Positions 42,288 through 51,659 are shown, numbered from the stretch's first letter. The stretch is 64,000 nt of DNA from Bacteroidales bacterium (GCA_018056955.1 JAGPEQ010000002.1:43420-107419), one strand, 5' to 3'. Program-made: numbers and translations. The notes: a model not told the origin generated them from the letters alone.

Positions 42288-42907
42288 TGTCTGTGTATTT
42301 TGTCCTGTTTGTGAATGCTCTGTTTTAGGAATAGATTATAGGTAAGCTGGAATTGAGTTAAGCTAAAATCCTGTAGCCGCTCATACTCTTGTAAATATAT
42401 GGTTAGCGATGGTTTTGGGTAGGCGTAGTAGTCAATAAGATTAGCGCACATCAGCAGCCTGAAGTTGTCCGATTGCTCCACTATACGTTCAATACCCTTC
42501 TGGAACTCAAGTGCCATGTGATGCTGGCTATACAGTTTGCCTTGAGGATAAAATACTAAAAGGTTATTGGGTTGTTTTATAACCTCAGTGGCAAACCTTA
42601 AGCTCTCAAGCATTCCTTTTGATGTGGGAGCAATGGAAAAAGCCCCCAGCTTTGCAAAAAAACGATGCCTGCTAAGCTCACTTTCAAGCATCATCAGATA
42701 AAACTTTTTGTGTAGCAGCATGGTATTAAGCTTCCATGCAAAAAAACCATCCCACCAGCTAAAATGGTTTGGTACCAGTAAAATTGGGCGATTATCAGGA
42801 ACAAAATCGCCCTCAATTCGGATTTCCCTGAAATTACGTCTCAGAATATAGTTAAAGTAAGCATTGAAGAATCTCTCATACAATGCGTTATGTGCCGGTT
42901 TAATCAC
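42284..42907 (-). CDS. PlsC-like acyltransferase in the carotenoid cluster
   Basis: The 207-residue protein has the acyltransferase block I NHFSWWDGFF (NHxxxWD form of NHX4D), a GAFSIAPTSKG segment and the FYPQGKLYSQ block where FPEGT is usual. It starts with GTG. The pairing of a glycosyltransferase with an acyltransferase after cruF mirrors cruC/cruD in green sulfur bacteria, where the carotenoid sugar is acylated. A lipid role cannot be excluded. Confidence 0.78.
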   Translation of the reverse strand: MIKPAHNALYERFFNAYFNYILRRNFREIRIEGDFVPDNRPILLVPNHFSWWDGFFAWKLNTMLLHKKFYLMMLESELSRHRFFAKLGAFSIAPTSKGMLESLRFATEVIKQPNNLLVFYPQGKLYSQHHMALEFQKGIERIVEQSDNFRLLMCANLIDYYAYPKPSLTIYLQEYERLQDFSLTQFQLTYNLFLKQSIHKQDKIHRQ

Positions 42908-42920
42908 TTCGATACCAAAT

Positions 42921-43559
42921 TTAAATCAACCTAAAAATAAGGTTAAGAACGATAAAAAACAAACTATGCATTACCGCAAAAGTATTCGCAAGCGGGTTAT
43001 GCAATTTTGTTGCAAACCGGTAAAAGATGCTGAATACTATGAACGAGAATAAAAACCAACCGATATAGTTATGAAAGGGTGGTGTTTGTAAATCCCACCG
43101 CCACATATCGAGCCGGATGGCTACCGGTTCAAGCACCCAGTCAAACAACGTTAGGATGATGGCTGATACCCCCGATTTCAGAGTTATGTTAATGTTCCAT
43201 TTCTGCAACACAAAGGCAACAAGGTAAACAAGCATCATCCAGTTAATGGCCATATTCAGGGGTGTTCCAAACACTCCAAAACCTAAAGGACTGCCATACG
43301 TGTATTGGCCAAAAATCAGACCCGTGTTAGTTCCAATAGCCTCAACTAAAAAACCCAGTAAGCCAATCGATGCCAAAGTAATCCAAAACCTTAAACTATG
43401 AGGTTTGTGGAATAACATTAGTATCAAAAACGATACTGGAACAAAAATGGAAGTAACCTTAAAGTATTGTGGATTATTTATCTTTATTGAGATACCCACA
43501 ATGCCAATAAGGTATGCTATGGGGATTATCACCCTAAAATATCCAGCAAGCCGATTCAT
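42921..43559 (-). CDS. cruF: CruF-like carotenoid 1,2-hydratase (DUF422)
   Basis: The 212-residue membrane protein has about seven hydrophobic helices and the DUF422 blocks GFLVEAIGTNTGLIFGQYTYG, GTPLNMAINWMMLVY and DWVLEPVAIRLDMWRW. CruF adds water to the terminal 1,2 double bond of acyclic or monocyclic carotenoids, giving a tertiary alcohol that can be glycosylated. The start at 43559 is one base past the crtD-like stop. Confidence 0.87.
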   Translation of the reverse strand: MNRLAGYFRVIIPIAYLIGIVGISIKINNPQYFKVTSIFVPVSFLILMLFHKPHSLRFWITLASIGLLGFLVEAIGTNTGLIFGQYTYGSPLGFGVFGTPLNMAINWMMLVYLVAFVLQKWNINITLKSGVSAIILTLFDWVLEPVAIRLDMWRWDLQTPPFHNYIGWFLFSFIVFSIFYRFATKLHNPLANTFAVMHSLFFIVLNLIFRLI

Positions 43560-43560
43560 G

Positions 43561-45015
43561 CTACAAGGGTTTGAAATAGGTATCAACAATCTTGGCCGAA
43601 GCTAGGCAAAGCGGAATTCCTCCGCCTGGGTGAACGCTTCCGCCAACAAAATAAAGACCTTTAACATTTCTACTTCTGTTTGGATGGCGGTTGAACGCTG
43701 CCATTCTGTTATTGGAACTAATTCCATAAAGCGAACCGCGGAACGACCCGGTACGTTTCTCAATCCGAACGGGATCCAAATAGTCCTCGGCTACAATTAA
43801 ACTAGCCAAATCAATACCTAACATACGTTTAATCTTTACAAGTATGGCCTCGCGAGCTTTGAGCCTTAGTTCATCCCAGTCCTGCCCAGTATTTGGTGGT
43901 ACATTTATCATCACAAACCAGTTCTCATGCCCATCGGGAGCATCAGCGGCAATACGTTTTGAAGTGATAAATATGTAAATGGTTGGGTCGTTGAAAATTG
44001 AACCTTGCTCCATGGCCTTAAATTCCGAGTAGTAATCGGACGTAAAGAGGATATTATGTACATCGAGCTTAGGGTGTATACCCTTAACCCCAAAGTAAAA
44101 GATTAATGCCGATGATGATGGCTGCTGTGCAGCCAATCGGCTGGCTAAAGGAACCTCGTGTAAAAGCGTTTTGTATGCCGTGAAAATATCGGTGTTATTG
44201 ACCACATAGTTGCTTTCAGCGCTACTTCCATTTACCTTAATGCCTACCACTCGGCCATTTCGGATATCAACCTTATCCACATGAGCGTTATATTCAAATT
44301 CAACACCCAGGTTTTGGGCAATTTTAACCATTTCGGTGGTTATGGCATACATCCCTGCTGTAGGAAAGTAAGCTCCAATATTATGCTCAAGGTGGGGTAT
44401 CATGGTAAGCGTTCCGGGTGCAAGGTATGGGTTTGAGCCATTGTATGTGGCATACCTATCAAAGAGTTGGATTGTTCGGTGATCAGAAAAGTGCTTACAG
44501 TTTACCTCATGCATGGTCTCGAACGCTTTCAGCTTTTTTGGATTCATGGCAAGTTTAAGCGATTGCAGGGTAAAAAAGTTCTTTAGCTGAGGGAAAGGAC
44601 TATACACAAAAGTATTGGCTGTAAGTTCGTAAAGCTCTCTACTCTCCTTTAAGTAACGGAGAACTGCCGTATGCTTATCGTTAAACTTTTGGGATACCTC
44701 TTCGGCAAAGCGTTCAGGCTCAGCCCATGCATCAAGGACAGTGCCATCGGGAAAAAAGTAACGGGTGATTAGCTCAAGTTTTTGGTAACTGAAAATGGAA
44801 TAGTCCCTGCTTCCGATAAGTTCATCCACCAGCTGTGGTAAAGTAAATAACGATGGCCCCGCATCGAACCGAAAACCTGAAAGTCTTAGCTCATTCAATT
44901 TACCACCAGCATTGGGTTGCTGTTCAAACACTTTAACCCTATACCCCTTGCGTGCCAATCGGATTGCTGTGGCAATTCCGCCAATTCCCGCCCCTACTGT
45001 TGAAACCGTTTGCAT
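43561..45015 (-). CDS. crtD: CrtI/CrtD-family carotenoid desaturase, probably 3,4-desaturase
   Basis: The 484-residue flavoprotein has the dinucleotide-binding motif VGAGIGGIATAIRLARKGYRV, the FDAGPSLF block after it, and the C-terminal signature GLYFVGGSVHPGGGIPLCLASAKI. Two CrtI paralogues face each other here. Being cotranscribed with cruF, this one is more likely the CrtD type that desaturates the C-3,4 bond next to the new hydroxyl, while the plus-strand copy with crtB would be phytoene desaturase. The assignment between the two is inference. Confidence 0.78.
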   Translation of the reverse strand: MQTVSTVGAGIGGIATAIRLARKGYRVKVFEQQPNAGGKLNELRLSGFRFDAGPSLFTLPQLVDELIGSRDYSIFSYQKLELITRYFFPDGTVLDAWAEPERFAEEVSQKFNDKHTAVLRYLKESRELYELTANTFVYSPFPQLKNFFTLQSLKLAMNPKKLKAFETMHEVNCKHFSDHRTIQLFDRYATYNGSNPYLAPGTLTMIPHLEHNIGAYFPTAGMYAITTEMVKIAQNLGVEFEYNAHVDKVDIRNGRVVGIKVNGSSAESNYVVNNTDIFTAYKTLLHEVPLASRLAAQQPSSSALIFYFGVKGIHPKLDVHNILFTSDYYSEFKAMEQGSIFNDPTIYIFITSKRIAADAPDGHENWFVMINVPPNTGQDWDELRLKAREAILVKIKRMLGIDLASLIVAEDYLDPVRIEKRTGSFRGSLYGISSNNRMAAFNRHPNRSRNVKGLYFVGGSVHPGGGIPLCLASAKIVDTYFKPL

Positions 45016-45121
45016 ACTTTTTAAACAAAATAAGGCATTTCTGGTTAATACTCATGGTAAATTTAATTAAAATTGTATATTTAATGTTTGTTAATGTGTT
45101 TTAAATAGTAAATAAGCATTT

Positions 45122-46609
45122 ATGGCAAGGAAAGTTGTAATTGTTGGGACAGGGCTTGGTGGTTTATCAACTGCACTTAGGCTAACAACGCTTGGTTTTG
45201 AAGTGGAAATGATTGAAAAGTACCATCAACCCGGAGGCCGTTTAAATAAGCTGCAACACAATGGCTACACCTGGGATATGGCGCCAACTTTCTTTTCCAT
45301 GAGCTATGAATTTGAGGAACTTATTGATTTTTGTGGAATAGAAAGACCTTTCGACTTTTTTGAGCTCGACCCGCTCTACAAGGTAAATTTTAGCAATTCC
45401 AAAAAGTTTTTTACAATACATAAAGATATTCACAAGCTGGCCAGGGAGTTTGAAGGAATTGAAGATGATTTTGCAGAAAAAATGTACCAATACCTGGAAA
45501 AAACAGGTAAGCTATTCCACGATGTGGAAAACAGAATTGTGCGCCGCAACTTCAACAGCTTGCTTTCATACGCATTAGGGCTAGCCTCCGTACCGTGGGG
45601 GCATGCTCCTCTAATGGTTAAATCGATGTGGGATGAGCTTAACCGAAGGTTTACCAGCTACGAGGTGAAAGTGATTTTCTCATTGGTGGCATTTTTCCTG
45701 GGGGCAACACCATTCGATACCCCTGCGGTTTACTCCATTCTTACCTATACTGAACTGAAGCACGATGGATACCATAATGTTCGCGGTGGTATGTATAAGA
45801 TTGTTGATGGCATTGTTGATATTCTCTCAAAGCGGGGTGTAAAGTTCCACTACAACACCGAGATAGTTGATTTTAAATACAACAACAAAAAACTAACCGG
45901 TGTTGTTGACCAAAATGGCAACATATGGGGTGCTGACATTTTTGTTGTAAATGCCGATGCAGCATGGTTTAGGGGTGCAATACTTAAGCGTAAAGCCTAC
46001 AGCGAGAACAAGCTCGATAGAATGAAATGGACTCTTGCCCCTTTTACTGTTTACCTGGGAGTAAAAGGTAAAATTGATGGTTTAAGTGTTCACAACTACT
46101 TTTTGGGAACTAACTTTAAGGAATACAGCTCCAAGATTTTTAAGAATCAGGTTAGCTTAGAAAAACCTTACTACTACGTTAATGTCCCATCTAAAGCAAA
46201 CCCTGAGTTTGCCCCTGGTAGTAACGAAAGCCTTTTTATTCTTTGCCCTGTTCCCGACTTACGCTATAAACCCGATTGGACCGATAGCCATGAGTTAGCC
46301 CAAAATATAATAGTTGACCTCAGCGAGAGGGTTAATTACGATATTGCCGGAAATGTTGAAACGCAAATTATTTACAACCCTGCGCACTGGCAAAAAATGT
46401 TTAACCTGTACAAGGGCAGCGGTCTTGGCCTTGCCCACGATTTAAACCAAATAGCTTACATGCGACCCCACAATACCGATGAAATTTTCAAAAACCTATT
46501 CTATGTGGGTTCAAGCACCATTCCCGGAACGGGCTTGCCAATGGCAGTTATTAGTTCAAAATTAACAGTTGAGCAAATTGTAAAACGGTATGATGACGGA
46601 AAGAATTGA
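45122..46609 (+). CDS. crtI: Phytoene desaturase CrtI
   Basis: The 495-residue flavoprotein has IVGTGLGGLSTALRLTTLGFEVEM at the N-terminus, WDMAPTFFSM in the family GP-T-F position and the C-terminal LFYVGSSTIPGTGLPMAVISSKL signature. It overlaps crtB by 20 bases, the usual core pair that makes lycopene-type carotenoids from geranylgeranyl diphosphate. It is divergent from the crtD-like gene across a 106-base promoter region (45016-45121). Confidence 0.9.
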   Translation: MARKVVIVGTGLGGLSTALRLTTLGFEVEMIEKYHQPGGRLNKLQHNGYTWDMAPTFFSMSYEFEELIDFCGIERPFDFFELDPLYKVNFSNSKKFFTIHKDIHKLAREFEGIEDDFAEKMYQYLEKTGKLFHDVENRIVRRNFNSLLSYALGLASVPWGHAPLMVKSMWDELNRRFTSYEVKVIFSLVAFFLGATPFDTPAVYSILTYTELKHDGYHNVRGGMYKIVDGIVDILSKRGVKFHYNTEIVDFKYNNKKLTGVVDQNGNIWGADIFVVNADAAWFRGAILKRKAYSENKLDRMKWTLAPFTVYLGVKGKIDGLSVHNYFLGTNFKEYSSKIFKNQVSLEKPYYYVNVPSKANPEFAPGSNESLFILCPVPDLRYKPDWTDSHELAQNIIVDLSERVNYDIAGNVETQIIYNPAHWQKMFNLYKGSGLGLAHDLNQIAYMRPHNTDEIFKNLFYVGSSTIPGTGLPMAVISSKLTVEQIVKRYDDGKN

Positions 46610-47438
46610 ACTATACAATAATGTTTGCCTTGAGTGTAGCAAAACAACAACCAAACGCTACAGCACAAGTTTTTCCTTGGGCACACGCCTTTTTGATAAA
46701 CCTACCCGCGATGCCATTTATGCCATATACGGTTTTGTTCGTTTTGCCGATGAGATTGTGGACTCATTCCACCCCTACAATAAGGCTGTACTCCTTAATC
46801 GCTTTAAAACCGAAACCTACAAAGCAATCGAGGAAGGTATCTCAATAAACCCAATACTACAAAGCTTTCAGCTAGTGGTAAATAAATACAGCATTGACCA
46901 ACACCTGATAGATGCCTTTTTGCAAAGCATGGAAATGGACCTTAACCCAACTATCTACGATAGGGATAAAATAAGTGAGTATATTTATGGCTCAGCCGAA
47001 GTGGTAGGGCTTATGTGCTTAAAAGTTTTTTGCAGGGGCAACCAGCAGAAGTATGAAAAGCTTTACCAACCAGCCCGGAGGCTTGGCGCTGCATTCCAAA
47101 AAATCAATTTCCTTCGCGACATGGGCGAGGATTTTAACGATCTGGGTAGGGTTTACTTCCCCAATGTTGATTTCAACAACTTTACACCTGAAAAAAAACT
47201 AGAAATTGAAACCGATATCCAATCGGATTTTGATGCTGCCCTTGAAGGAATCAAAGAGCTTGAAAGCAATTCCAAGCTAGGTGTTTACGTAGCTTACCGA
47301 TACTACCTCTCGCTCTTCCACAAGATTAAACGGATTCCTCCTCACAAGTTGCTTGGTAAACGTTTCCGTATTAGCAACACAAAAAAGGCATTACTCATGG
47401 CAAGCAGCTGGGCAGGGGTTAAAATTGGAGTGATTTAA
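46590..47438 (+). CDS. crtB: Phytoene synthase CrtB
   Basis: The 282-residue synthase joins two geranylgeranyl diphosphates to phytoene. The two aspartate-rich metal sites are visible as FADEIVD (first) and DMGEDFNDLGR (second), with FQKINFLRD before the latter. Its start (two adjacent ATGs) overlaps the end of crtI. No lycopene cyclase, ketolase or hydroxylase gene follows, so the final pigment cannot be deduced from this window. Confidence 0.93.
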   Translation: MMTERIELYNNVCLECSKTTTKRYSTSFSLGTRLFDKPTRDAIYAIYGFVRFADEIVDSFHPYNKAVLLNRFKTETYKAIEEGISINPILQSFQLVVNKYSIDQHLIDAFLQSMEMDLNPTIYDRDKISEYIYGSAEVVGLMCLKVFCRGNQQKYEKLYQPARRLGAAFQKINFLRDMGEDFNDLGRVYFPNVDFNNFTPEKKLEIETDIQSDFDAALEGIKELESNSKLGVYVAYRYYLSLFHKIKRIPPHKLLGKRFRISNTKKALLMASSWAGVKIGVI

Positions 47439-47845
47439 TGAACTACTTTCACTAATCCTATGGGGCTTTATGTGCTTTTTTAATTTTTTCAATTTTGAAG
47501 TATAATCAAAAGTCTATAGGTCTTGCACAAAAATAGATTTGATTCACTTAAGTAACCTTTTTAGCTATCTAAAAATTTAATGTCACCCCAATTATTCGCT
47601 AACTGTTCATAAATCCTTTAGGCCTGTTAATATTTTTTTATCAACAAACCAAATACACAACTATCTGTTTATCTTCACTTTAGTACAAGCATTACGTTTA
47701 AAAATAACATTTTTTAATACTGACATTTACATAAGAGCCTTCAAGGGCAAACATCGTATTTAACAAATTCCAATATTTGAATATAATTTGGCTATAGGAA
47801 ATCAAGGCTAAGCAATTCGATAACAACACTTTAAAGACTAAAACT
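47439..47845. other. AT-rich intergenic region, 407 bases
   Basis: No coding frame, tRNA or known riboswitch is recognised here. Near-promoter sequences such as TATAATTTGG at about 47780 lie upstream of kamA but do not match TAnnTTTG exactly. The region probably holds the kamA promoter and the end of the crtB transcript. Confidence 0.5.
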
Positions 47846-49114
47846 ATGAATGGTGAACTAGAATTCGAGCCGCTTGGGCAAGCAGAATACTGCGACGATG
47901 ACGAACCTCCAAGTGGTGGTAAATATGACAGGTATGTAGATTCTGCTAATTATTTAGAGGTCAAAAATCATTCTGCTAAAGCGTTCCCTATAAATGATAA
48001 CACTCAAAGTTTTATTAAAAAATTTTATCCCGGAGTAACTAACGAGGAATGGAATAGCTGGCGATGGCAGCTTAAAAATAGCATAACATCGATAAAGCAT
48101 CTTATCAAATTTATAGAGCTAACACCGCAAGAAATTGAGGCTATTGATAATCCGCATCACTCATTACCTTTAAGGATAACCCCATACTATGCAAGCTTAA
48201 TAGGTAGAGATAACGAAACGGATCCTATTAGGCGATGTATGGTTCCAACCATAAACGAACTATTACTTTCCAAAGGTGAATCATCGGATCCGCTGGAAGA
48301 ACAACACTATAGCCCTGTGCCAAATCTGGTACATCGCTATCCCGATAGGGTCTTATTCCTAACCACCGGCTTTTGCTCTGCTTACTGCCGATACTGCACC
48401 CGTTCGCATATGGTTGCAAAGGACAAGTGCCATGTTGGGGTTGAGGCATGGCAACCTGCCCTTGAGTATATCAGAAACCATAGCGAGGTAAGAGATGTTC
48501 TAGTATCGGGTGGTGATCCTTTAACCATGAGCGATTCCCACATCGAATACCTATTGCAGAACCTTAGGGCAATTAAGCATGTTGAGATCATCCGAATTGG
48601 CACCAAAGTGCCCGTAGTTTTGCCCCAGCGAATAACACATAACTTACTACGGATACTCAAGCAATACCATCCACTTTACATCAGTATCCATTTTGCACAC
48701 CCAGCCGAACTTACCCCCGAAACAGCTGAGGCTTGTGCACGATTGGCAAATATTGGAATACCCTTGGGAAGTCAAACCGTATTACTAAAAGGTATTAACG
48801 ACAACGTTGATACCATGAAACGATTAATGCAGGGCCTTCTTAAAATTAGGGTCCGTCCTTACTACATTTACCAGTGCGACCCCATTCCCGGATCGAATCA
48901 CTTTAGAACAAAAGTCTCAAAAGGGATTGAAATAATCAAAGGTTTGCGTGGATTCACAACTGGCTATGCTGTGCCGACCTTTGTTATTGATGCCCCCGGT
49001 GGAGGTGGAAAAATTCCTTTGTTACCGGAATACTTCCAGGGCGAAATTGATGGCAAGGTGATTTTGAAGAACTATGAGGATAAAACCTTCTACTACCCCA
49101 ACCCAATTGATTAA
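47846..49114 (+). CDS. kamA: Lysine 2,3-aminomutase (radical SAM, PLP)
   Basis: The 422-residue protein has the radical SAM cluster C177-x3-C181-x2-C184 (GFCSAYCRYCTRSH) and all residues known from Clostridium subterminale lysine 2,3-aminomutase at a constant offset of 52: R186 (R134, carboxylate), D345 in YQCD (D293) and D382 in IDAPGGGGK (D330), which hold the lysine side chain, and K389 (K337), the PLP lysine. Glutamate 2,3-aminomutases lack those Asp residues, so L-lysine to L-beta-lysine is the likely reaction. The C-terminus is about 45 residues shorter than the clostridial enzyme. Three further genes follow in the same operon. Confidence 0.9.
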   Translation: MNGELEFEPLGQAEYCDDDEPPSGGKYDRYVDSANYLEVKNHSAKAFPINDNTQSFIKKFYPGVTNEEWNSWRWQLKNSITSIKHLIKFIELTPQEIEAIDNPHHSLPLRITPYYASLIGRDNETDPIRRCMVPTINELLLSKGESSDPLEEQHYSPVPNLVHRYPDRVLFLTTGFCSAYCRYCTRSHMVAKDKCHVGVEAWQPALEYIRNHSEVRDVLVSGGDPLTMSDSHIEYLLQNLRAIKHVEIIRIGTKVPVVLPQRITHNLLRILKQYHPLYISIHFAHPAELTPETAEACARLANIGIPLGSQTVLLKGINDNVDTMKRLMQGLLKIRVRPYYIYQCDPIPGSNHFRTKVSKGIEIIKGLRGFTTGYAVPTFVIDAPGGGGKIPLLPEYFQGEIDGKVILKNYEDKTFYYPNPID

Positions 49115-49134
49115 AAACTGATTAATCTGGCATT

Positions 49135-50121
49135 ATGTTAAAAGTGGGATTAACCTACGATTTACGTAGCGATTACCTCAAGCTTGGCTATTCCGATGAA
49201 GAAACCGCTGAATTTGACTCGGAAGAAACAATTGAAGCAATAGACAATACACTAATCACACTGGGGTATAAAACTCAACGTATTGGCAATATTTTTTCTC
49301 TTATCGATAGGATTAATAAAGGCGAGCGGTGGGATTTAGTATTTAATATTTGTGAGGGTATGCATGGAATTGGTCGTGAGGCTCAAGTTCCGGCATTGCT
49401 CGATGCCTTTAATATTCCTTACGTTTTTTCCGATCCGTTAGTTCTGTCGCTCACACTTCATAAGGGACAAACAAAACGCGTTGTAAGGGATTGTAACATT
49501 CCAACTGCCGATTTTGCCATTGTTGAATCAATTCAGGATATTAAGCATATCAATTTACCCTACCCTCTTTTTGCCAAACCAGTTGCCGAGGGAACGGGTA
49601 AAGGTATTGATGGCAGGTCAATTATTACCTCAAATTCCGATTTGCAACTGGTTTGCCAAAATCTTTTAACAAAATTTCAACAACCGGTGCTGGTGGAAAC
49701 ATACTTACCCGGAAGGGAATTTACCGTAGGGATTGTAGGCACTGGGAACAATGCAAAATCCATTGGCGTAATGGAAATAATCATTACTTCAAAAGCCAAG
49801 GAACAAACCTACTCGTTTCATACCAAGGAGAACTGGAAGGGCGTAGTTGAATACACCATGGCTTCGGGTGAAATTGAAAAGATATGTGCGGATACAGCAC
49901 TAAAAGCATGGCGCTGCTTAGGGTGCAGGGATGGTGGACGGGTTGACCTGAAAATGGATGCTTCAGGTATTCCAAATTTTATTGAGGTTAACCCTTTGGC
50001 AGGGTTAAACCCTTCGCACTCCGATTTACCTATGCTCGCCCGTAATAATGGAATTGACTATAGGCAACTCATCAAGCTTGTAGTTGATTCTGCATTGATA
50101 AGATTAAATGGTAGTGTATGA
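49135..50121 (+). CDS. ATP-grasp ligase, D-Ala-D-Ala ligase-like (first of two)
   Basis: The 328-residue protein has the order of D-Ala-D-Ala ligases: an N-terminal domain with FNICEGMHGIGREAQVPALL, the ATP-grasp lysine in YPLFAKPVAEGTGKGI, ETYLPGREFTVGIVG, and the metal site FIEVNPLAGLNPSHSDLP. Ddl-like enzymes couple a carboxylate to an amine through acyl-phosphate. A housekeeping Ddl would usually lie with mur genes; here the gene is 20 bases after kamA and overlaps a second ATP-grasp gene, so a dedicated amide ligase in a beta-lysine pathway is more likely. Confidence 0.82.
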   Translation: MLKVGLTYDLRSDYLKLGYSDEETAEFDSEETIEAIDNTLITLGYKTQRIGNIFSLIDRINKGERWDLVFNICEGMHGIGREAQVPALLDAFNIPYVFSDPLVLSLTLHKGQTKRVVRDCNIPTADFAIVESIQDIKHINLPYPLFAKPVAEGTGKGIDGRSIITSNSDLQLVCQNLLTKFQQPVLVETYLPGREFTVGIVGTGNNAKSIGVMEIIITSKAKEQTYSFHTKENWKGVVEYTMASGEIEKICADTALKAWRCLGCRDGGRVDLKMDASGIPNFIEVNPLAGLNPSHSDLPMLARNNGIDYRQLIKLVVDSALIRLNGSV

Positions 50122-51107
50122 ATCTTAAAGATCTTAAAGCAGTTATCCTATACAACGAGCTTTCGGCAAACGCTGGCCCCGATGAAGCCGATGTCCTAGA
50201 CCAAGTAAATGTAGTTTCCAATGCTCTAACCACCTTGGGTATTATGCATTCTACGCTAGAGTTTTCACTTAACCTTGAAAAAGTTCAGGAAAAACTGATA
50301 GCGTTGAAGCCCGATTTTGTGTTTAACCTTGTTGAATCAGTTAACAATAAAGGGAATCTTATTTTTCTTGCCCCAGCCCTATTAAATTCACTTTCAATAC
50401 CATTTACAGGGGGCTCACTGGAAACCATTTTTCTGACTACCTCAAAAACCCTTACCAAGGAACTAATGAGCAAGGCAAGCCTACCAACACCTGCTTGGTT
50501 TCATGGCAAAGGAAAGTTTACGGCAGAAAAAGGGAAAAAATATATTGTAAAACCAATTTGGGAGGATGGTTCGCTTGGACTTGACGAAAACTGCGTTTTT
50601 GATGCAACCGATCCCAACCTATTAAAACACATTGAAACACTAAACTTTAACACACACTTTATTGAGGAGTATATCGATGGGCGTGAGTTTAACATTTCCA
50701 TTCTGGCAGGCCCCAAGGGCCCTACCGTTCTACCCCCCGCCGAAATTATCTTCGAAAACTATGCGACAACTAAACCTAAAGTAGTTGGTTATAAAGCCAA
50801 ATGGGACGAAAGTAGCTATGAATACCTTCACACCTTTAGGACATTCGATTTTAATCCCAGCGATGATGAGCTAATTAAGAAACTACAAAAAATATGTATT
50901 GATTGCTGGAGTGCCTTTAACGTTAATGGATATGCCCGTGTGGATTTCAGGGTTGACCAAAATGGAAATCCTTACATCCTTGAAATCAATGTAAACCCAT
51001 GCATTTCGCCCGATAGTGGATTTTATGCAGCATGCCAAAAGGCATCAATACCTTTTAACGAAGCAATAAATAGAATAATACATGATATTCCATCGTTTAA
51101 GCCGTAA
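50118..51107 (+). CDS. ATP-grasp ligase, D-Ala-D-Ala ligase-like (second of two)
   Basis: The 329-residue protein is a diverged ATP-grasp: FNLVESVNNKGNLIFLAPALL in the N-terminal domain, KYIVKPIWEDGSLGL, IEEYIDGREFNISILAG, and the metal site ARVDFRVDQNGNPYILEINVNPC. Its ATG overlaps the stop of the first ligase (ATGA), showing coupling. The two proteins share fold but are clearly not recent copies, so they probably use different substrates or act one after the other. Confidence 0.82.
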   Translation: MNLKDLKAVILYNELSANAGPDEADVLDQVNVVSNALTTLGIMHSTLEFSLNLEKVQEKLIALKPDFVFNLVESVNNKGNLIFLAPALLNSLSIPFTGGSLETIFLTTSKTLTKELMSKASLPTPAWFHGKGKFTAEKGKKYIVKPIWEDGSLGLDENCVFDATDPNLLKHIETLNFNTHFIEEYIDGREFNISILAGPKGPTVLPPAEIIFENYATTKPKVVGYKAKWDESSYEYLHTFRTFDFNPSDDELIKKLQKICIDCWSAFNVNGYARVDFRVDQNGNPYILEINVNPCISPDSGFYAACQKASIPFNEAINRIIHDIPSFKP

Positions 51108-51110
51108 GCC

Positions 51111-51596
51111 ATGCAAGGACTAACTATCAGAACTGAGCCGGTATCCAAGGATATTGAATCCATCAGAAACATTGTCAGTTCATCCGGATTTTTTCAGGAT
51201 TATGAGATTCCTGTTGCTATTGAGTTAGTGGAAGAACGATTAGAAAAAGGTGAAGCAAGTGGTTACTTCTTTGTTTTTGCCGAGGTGAATGGCGAAACCA
51301 TTTCGTATGCCTGCTTTGGTCCAATTCCCTGCACAAAAAACAGTTACGACCTTTACTGGATTGCAACCAGAAACGATTTTCGGGGGAATGGAGTTGGCAA
51401 AGTAGTACTGAAGGAAGCCGAAAAGGAAATCAAAAGACTTGGCGGAAGAGCCATATATATTGAAACTTCCTCGAAGCCACTTTATAAACCAACCCAAAAA
51501 TTCTACCTTGACAACGGCTACAGGATTGAAGCCATACTAAAGGATTTCTACGATTTAAATGACGATAAGCTAATTTTCACAAAGCAACTTGACTGA
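51111..51596 (+). CDS. GNAT-family N-acetyltransferase
   Basis: The 161-residue protein has the acetyl-CoA motif RNDFRGNGVGKVVLKEAE and the closing PTQKFYLDNGYRIEAILKDFYDL region of GNAT enzymes. It starts 3 bases after the second ligase and ends the operon. N-epsilon-acetyl-beta-lysine made by KamA (AblA) and the acetyltransferase AblB is a known osmolyte; this protein is shorter than AblB and its substrate could be the ligated product instead. A strong terminator follows. Confidence 0.82.
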   Translation: MQGLTIRTEPVSKDIESIRNIVSSSGFFQDYEIPVAIELVEERLEKGEASGYFFVFAEVNGETISYACFGPIPCTKNSYDLYWIATRNDFRGNGVGKVVLKEAEKEIKRLGGRAIYIETSSKPLYKPTQKFYLDNGYRIEAILKDFYDLNDDKLIFTKQLD

Positions 51597-51622
51597 TTTT
51601 GTTAGCCATTAAAACAAATGAA

Positions 51623-51645
51623 AAGCCCCGCAGAAAGCGGGGCTT
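51623..51645. terminator. Strong GC-rich hairpin terminator
   Basis: A perfect 9-base stem AAGCCCCGC / GCGGGGCTT (51623-51631 and 51637-51645) with AGAAA loop after the GNAT gene. The T tail is short. It also lies just downstream of the minus-strand remnant. Confidence 0.75.
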
Positions 51646-51659
51646 AGTATTCATACCCT

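Noticed and set aside
47439..47845. Possible lysine riboswitch upstream of kamA
   Set aside because: The region is very AT-rich and shows none of the conserved lysine-aptamer blocks.
49135..50121. Housekeeping D-Ala-D-Ala ligase (ddl)
   Set aside because: Location in a kamA operon beside a second ATP-grasp gene argues for a dedicated ligase; kept as ligase-like without a gene symbol.
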